Below the pieces are notes generated by a model. It had not been told where the DNA came from and ran no database searches. It was given only the letters and a program-made list of their open reading frames with translations. Made by a program: the position numbers and the translations under genes. Below are positions 60,189 to 64,000 of a stretch of DNA of 64,000 bases, in pieces; the first letter of the stretch is position 1; every line of letters begins with the position of its first letter. The stretch comes from Prunella strophiata (Eukaryota > Chordata > Aves > Passeriformes > Prunellidae): NCBI GenBank assembly GCA_036583965.1, contig JAZBQD010000015.1, forward strand, positions 68,356,830 through 68,420,829. Reading direction: 5' to 3'.

Positions 60189-62398
60189 GTTTTAAGAAAA
60201 AAAAACTAATGCTTTTTCCACTCAGTCTCTTCACTTATTCTGTAAAAACAGTTCTCATAAAATGTCATTTTTACTTATGATTATCATACCAGATTGTCTA
60301 AAGATGCTGTTAAGTATGTTGTGCTGGAGGGGGAGGGATAACTTTAGAGACTGCTTTGCAAGTGCTGACTGTTTGGTTTTGCTTCTTATGTGGTTTCAAA
60401 CAATGTATATTGCCTTTTTGGCTAAGTTGCATCCTTTTTATCAGTGTACTCTTTGTAACACATATAGTTGGTCCAGCGGCCCCGAAACTGGGAGTTATTT
60501 CAGGTGAATCAAACAACAGGAGTGTTTCTTCTCCTGAGGAAAAAAGGCCTTTTAGTTCTACTGTTTGATTAATTTCAGGCTAATTTTAGCCCATCTTGAG
60601 CTTTGAATATATTCTTCTTTGAACTGTGTGAAAACACTGCAGTGACTTAGGGATGCTGAATTTCTGGCAGATTTCACAGATTCTCTAATGTCCTGCAGAG
60701 AATCCACATTGAATCCTAAATTGATTAAGAAGTTATCTCACTTTCACCTATAGTGGTATCAGACCTTTTCTCTTTGAAGTCTCAACCTACTGCAGCCTAG
60801 TACTGAATGCCTTTGACTTGCAAATTCTGTTTCTGTATTGGAAACAGAAATCTTGCCATGCAAGAGGATGGCTTGTCCTGCTATGCATACTTTAACTTGC
60901 ATTGTTATCATGGAGAGGCTGAAAAGCACAAAATCAATGTAAAGAACCGGGCTTCTGGAAATCTAGTTTATTGCTGTTTAATGAAACCATAGAGAAATCA
61001 TGTCATATATACCTGATTTTGCAAAGTTTAATACAACATAACATCTGAAGTTACCTGTAGGAATGCCTCATGCCAGTGTCCTGTACCGACTGCAATGGGA
61101 AATTAATTAGTGTGACTCTTTTAATAACAACATTGTTAGAAAATGAAGCCTTCATTGCTGTTTAATTGATTTGCTATGGACGTGGGAAAAACAATTCTTT
61201 CCTGCCTCTTGCTTGTGAGTTGTTCTCTGGCTATGAGAAAGAGCATGTGTTCATGTTGTAATTAGTAAACAGACAGTGGAACTTCTGTGCAGTGTATTCC
61301 TTCAGCTTTTTTCTTTGGTATGCAACCAAAGGAAGTACCAAAGCTCCTACAGAATGCAGTAAGCAAATGAAACAGAGAGTGATGTACCTGACTGTTCAAA
61401 AAATGAACCTGAATGCACTGGAACGTGACATTCTACATTGTAACTGAGCAAAAGCTTCATTACATCCTGCCAGAATTTTAGATACCTTAGCTTACCATAG
61501 GCATTTACAGCAATCCATATACAATTTTTATTCTAAATCTGAAGATAATCAGGAAACTTGGTTTTGCAGGTTTTTGGCTAGGACTTACTTTCTGTTCATT
61601 CAAGACATAAATTGCATTTTCTCTGAATAGAAGCCTGCTCAGTGAGGTTCTTGAGGACACTGTGGTTATTCATTGAGTAGAGTGATACTTTGAATGTGTA
61701 ACCCCATCTTTTTCATATCAAATGTGGGTAAAGAGAGTTTGGCATCTAGCCCACTAGCATCCTTAATCACTGAGCTCCTGCTAAAGAAAACTACAGCTGA
61801 TGGAAACAGGGTCTTTGTTTTGAAAAGAGAACAAAGTGGCTACACAACCACACATGCAAACAAATGCTGGATTAGTTCAGCATGTAAAACATGTATTTGA
61901 AGCCTGAGGTATCAACAAAAGGGATATGAATGAGGAGGAACTCCCTAAGGCATCCTTCTTACTTAACAGTAATGATATATAAAATTCACACAAATAAAAT
62001 AACATGTAAGTGCCTCTACCATTTAGGGGACATTTCTCAAAGAAAACTCTTTCAGTAAGTTACATGAAAATATCAATAAGAATACTGGTGTTCTTTAAGA
62101 ATGCAAAGAGAGCAATGGAGATATATTCCAAGTTTCAGGAAAATCTGGATGTTATAAAGATATTAGTAAATTATGCTGTGTTTGAGTTCAAATGTTTTTG
62201 TTCACACAATGTTTAGCAGAAAATAACTAATACAAGATGCACCATGCTGATTTTATTTATTACATAAATTACATTACTTCTGGAATCTATTAACAGCATT
62301 GCAGTGAAGAGTGATATTGTCCACAACACTTATTCTTGAACTGTTAGGAAATTAGCTACTGATGAAAAATGTTGACTGGGAAAGAAATTTTATACTGG

Positions 62399-62425
62399 TT
62401 CATTCTCATGAAGAATGAGAATGAA
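62399..62425. repeat. Perfect 11-bp inverted repeat with 5-base loop
   Basis: TTCATTCTCAT, loop GAAGA, ATGAGAATGAA. The stem is mixed-sequence, so it is less likely to be an AT-composition artefact than the other hairpins. No RNA family recognised. Confidence 0.7.
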
Positions 62426-62506
62426 ATAGCATCTTGACTATATGAATGAACTATATAAACTAAACTTGTCATGAAAGGCTGACAAAACCAATGCCAGACA
62501 GTATGT

Positions 62507-62550
62507 AAAAAAAAAAAAAAAAAAAAAAAAAAACAAACAAACAAAACCCA
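62507..62550. repeat. Poly(A) followed by (CAAA)n
   Basis: 27 A, then three CAAA-type units and CAAAACCC. This is the kind of tail that grows by slippage after a retroposition event, but upstream sequence is not a known element. Confidence 0.85.
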
Positions 62551-63239
62551 AATCTAGTTATTTGGGACTGAACAAGTAGACTTGATTTGAGTAGATTTGA
62601 GCTTACATCAAGCTTTCCTACCTTACTGCACTGCCTTAAGCAATAAGCTGGTTAATTGTATGGTGTAATATGTTCCTCTGTGGAGTTTTTCCTCCAAAGT
62701 TGGAAAGGATTAAGTTCCTAACTAATGTAGAACGTGAACACCTTTGATACATGAATATGAATAAGATAGAAATATCTAATCTCCAACACTACATTGAGGA
62801 CCAAAGATGTGTGCTATGCTCTTGCAAATGTCCAAACAGTCTGAAGCTTTGTGCATTGAAATTAAGTCTATTTTGATTCTAGAAGGACTTGAGTGATATT
62901 TCTGCACAAATATCATCAGCTTTTAAAAGCTTTTTAGCTTTTGATCTGAAATGTCAGAGTTTACCAGAAAGACATGCAACTGGAAGCATCCATATCATCT
63001 CATACACACAGAAGTAAAATTTGAACGTCATTAACATGAAGCATGCACATTACATGTCCCTAGAACCAAGGTACCAGAAACATTAGACAAATGTCTATCT
63101 CCTATATAATGTGTTATGACAGCAGGCTGGACATTAATCTACTTCCATTGTGTGAATAACAATAACACCTATGTATGTATTTGATACATAAACTTTTTGA
63201 AAGAGTGGCTTGAGAGTAGTGGAAAGTTTTGGGGGTAGA

Positions 63240-63958
63240 ACCCATTTCAGTGAATATTAGCAAAACCCAAGTGCCATGTCCTACACTTCAGCCACCACAA
63301 CCCCATGCAGGGCTACAGGCTGGGGGCAAAGTGACTGGAAAGCTGCCCATCAAAAAGGATCTGGGAGTGCTGTTGATGTCCAGCTGCACATGAGCCAGCA
63401 TGACCTCAGGTGGCCAAGGAGTCCAATGGCATTGTGGCCTGTATCAGAAATAGTGTGGCCAGGGCATTGATTGTCCCCCTGTCCTCAGCATGGGTGCAGG
63501 CCACACCTCAAATCCTGTGTTCAGTTTTGGGCCCCTCACTACAAGAAGAACATTGAGGTGCCAGAGAATGTCCAGAGAAGGGCAATGGAGCTGGTGAAGG
63601 GTCCAGAGGATGTCCTGTGAGGAGCAGCCGAGGGAGCTGGGGTTGTTTAGCCTGGAGTAAAGGAGGCCTCTACCAAAGTAGAGGTTGGTCTCTTCCAGGA
63701 AAATAAGAGTAAATGGCCTCAAGTTGTACACCAGGGGAGGTTCAGGACTGGACATCAGGAGGAATTTCTTCACTGAATGGCTGTTAGACATTAGAATGCA
63801 CTGTCCAAGAAGGTGGTGGAATCATCATCCTTAGAGATGTTCAAGGAGCAACTGGACATGTCATATAGTGCCCTAGTCTAGTTGACAAGGTGGTGGACAG
63901 TCCAAAGTTGGACTTGATCTCAGGGATCTTTTCCAATCTAAATAATTCTGTGATTCTG
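63240..63958 (+). mobile_element. CR1 LINE 3' part with internal deletion
   Basis: Plus-strand CR1 of about 720 bases. It begins in the end of the reverse-transcriptase frame (AACCCAAGTGCCATGTCCTA, then GGCTACAGGCTGGGGGCAAA) and passes GTGTTCAGTTTTGGGCCCCT, ACAAGAAGAACATTGAGGTG and GGGTTGTTTAGCCTGGAG. Just after, near 63655-63675, about 60-80 bases of the usual sequence are missing before GAGGTTGGTCTCTTCCAGG. It ends in TTTTCCAATCTAAATAATTC and TGTGATTCTGG. Multiple stops and frameshifts; not functional. Sequence after 63958 to the window end is unassigned. Confidence 0.92.
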
Positions 63959-64000
63959 GACATGGTATCTAGAAGCTCTGCCTGTGTGAATTGCATTAGA

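Larger units (their letters stand above)
52057..63239. other. No gene seen; long unassigned stretch
   Basis: Over 11 kb with no recognised mobile element, RNA gene or coding exon. It contains A/T tracts (52743-52758, 55242-55286, 60168-60188, 62507-62550), a G-rich run (54208-54231), a CTCF-like motif (53098-53111) and hairpins (56588-56607, 62399-62425). The part 58640-59330 is GC-richer than the rest. Frames up to 131 codons (57256-57651, minus) carry no domain signature. Confidence 0.55.

Overview
The window looks like interspersed non-coding DNA from a bird, probably a neoavian and perhaps a songbird. It is AT-rich and CpG-poor. The commonest repeat I recognise is the CR1 (chicken repeat 1) non-LTR retrotransposon: nine copies or fragments, most ending in the family's ATTCTATGATTCT-like 3' tail. 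There are also endogenous-retrovirus LTRs of types I recall from bird genomes, and no Alu or L1-like elements. These family names come from remembered consensus patterns, not from a database search.

I find no supportable protein-coding gene, tRNA, rRNA, snRNA or CRISPR array. All long open frames fall in a dinucleotide repeat, in homopolymers, in decayed CR1, or are short chance frames without recognisable domains. The window could be intergenic or lie inside a long intron; the sequence does not decide which.

Layout. 0-1.6 kb: T-rich tract, then a minus-strand CR1 with decayed reverse transcriptase. 5.2-5.8 kb: solo ERV LTR with an imperfect 5-bp target duplication. 6.65-7.0 kb: CR1 3' fragment (-). 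10.52-11.07 kb: an uninterrupted (AT)272 array. 11-21.7 kb: unassigned DNA with a good CTCF-like motif at 14.17 kb. 21.7-24.2 kb: LTR end fragment, then the longest CR1 (+), with endonuclease and reverse-transcriptase remnants and an internal deletion. 24.2-33.4 kb: unassigned. 33.48-34.52 kb: two diverged copies of an unidentified 53-bp repeat flanking a CR1 3' end, beside a probable ERV-related fragment. 36.07-36.35 kb: CR1. 36.4-46.9 kb: mostly unassigned, but with a local CpG cluster at 40.5-40.9 kb carrying a CTCF-like motif and a perfect inverted repeat. 46.96-48.4 kb: two CR1 pieces. 51.25-51.59 kb: a compact LTR (-) with AATAAA and a hairpin. 51.85-52.06 kb: CR1. 52.1-63.2 kb: unassigned, with a third CTCF-like motif, a G-rich run and A/T tracts. 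63.24-63.96 kb: CR1 (+).

There is no operon or pathway here. The content is retrotransposon decay, microsatellites and a few candidate regulatory motifs. The CpG cluster at 40.5-40.9 kb and the perfect 544-bp AT array are the two most distinctive signals. I did not find convincing evidence of an undescribed biological system.
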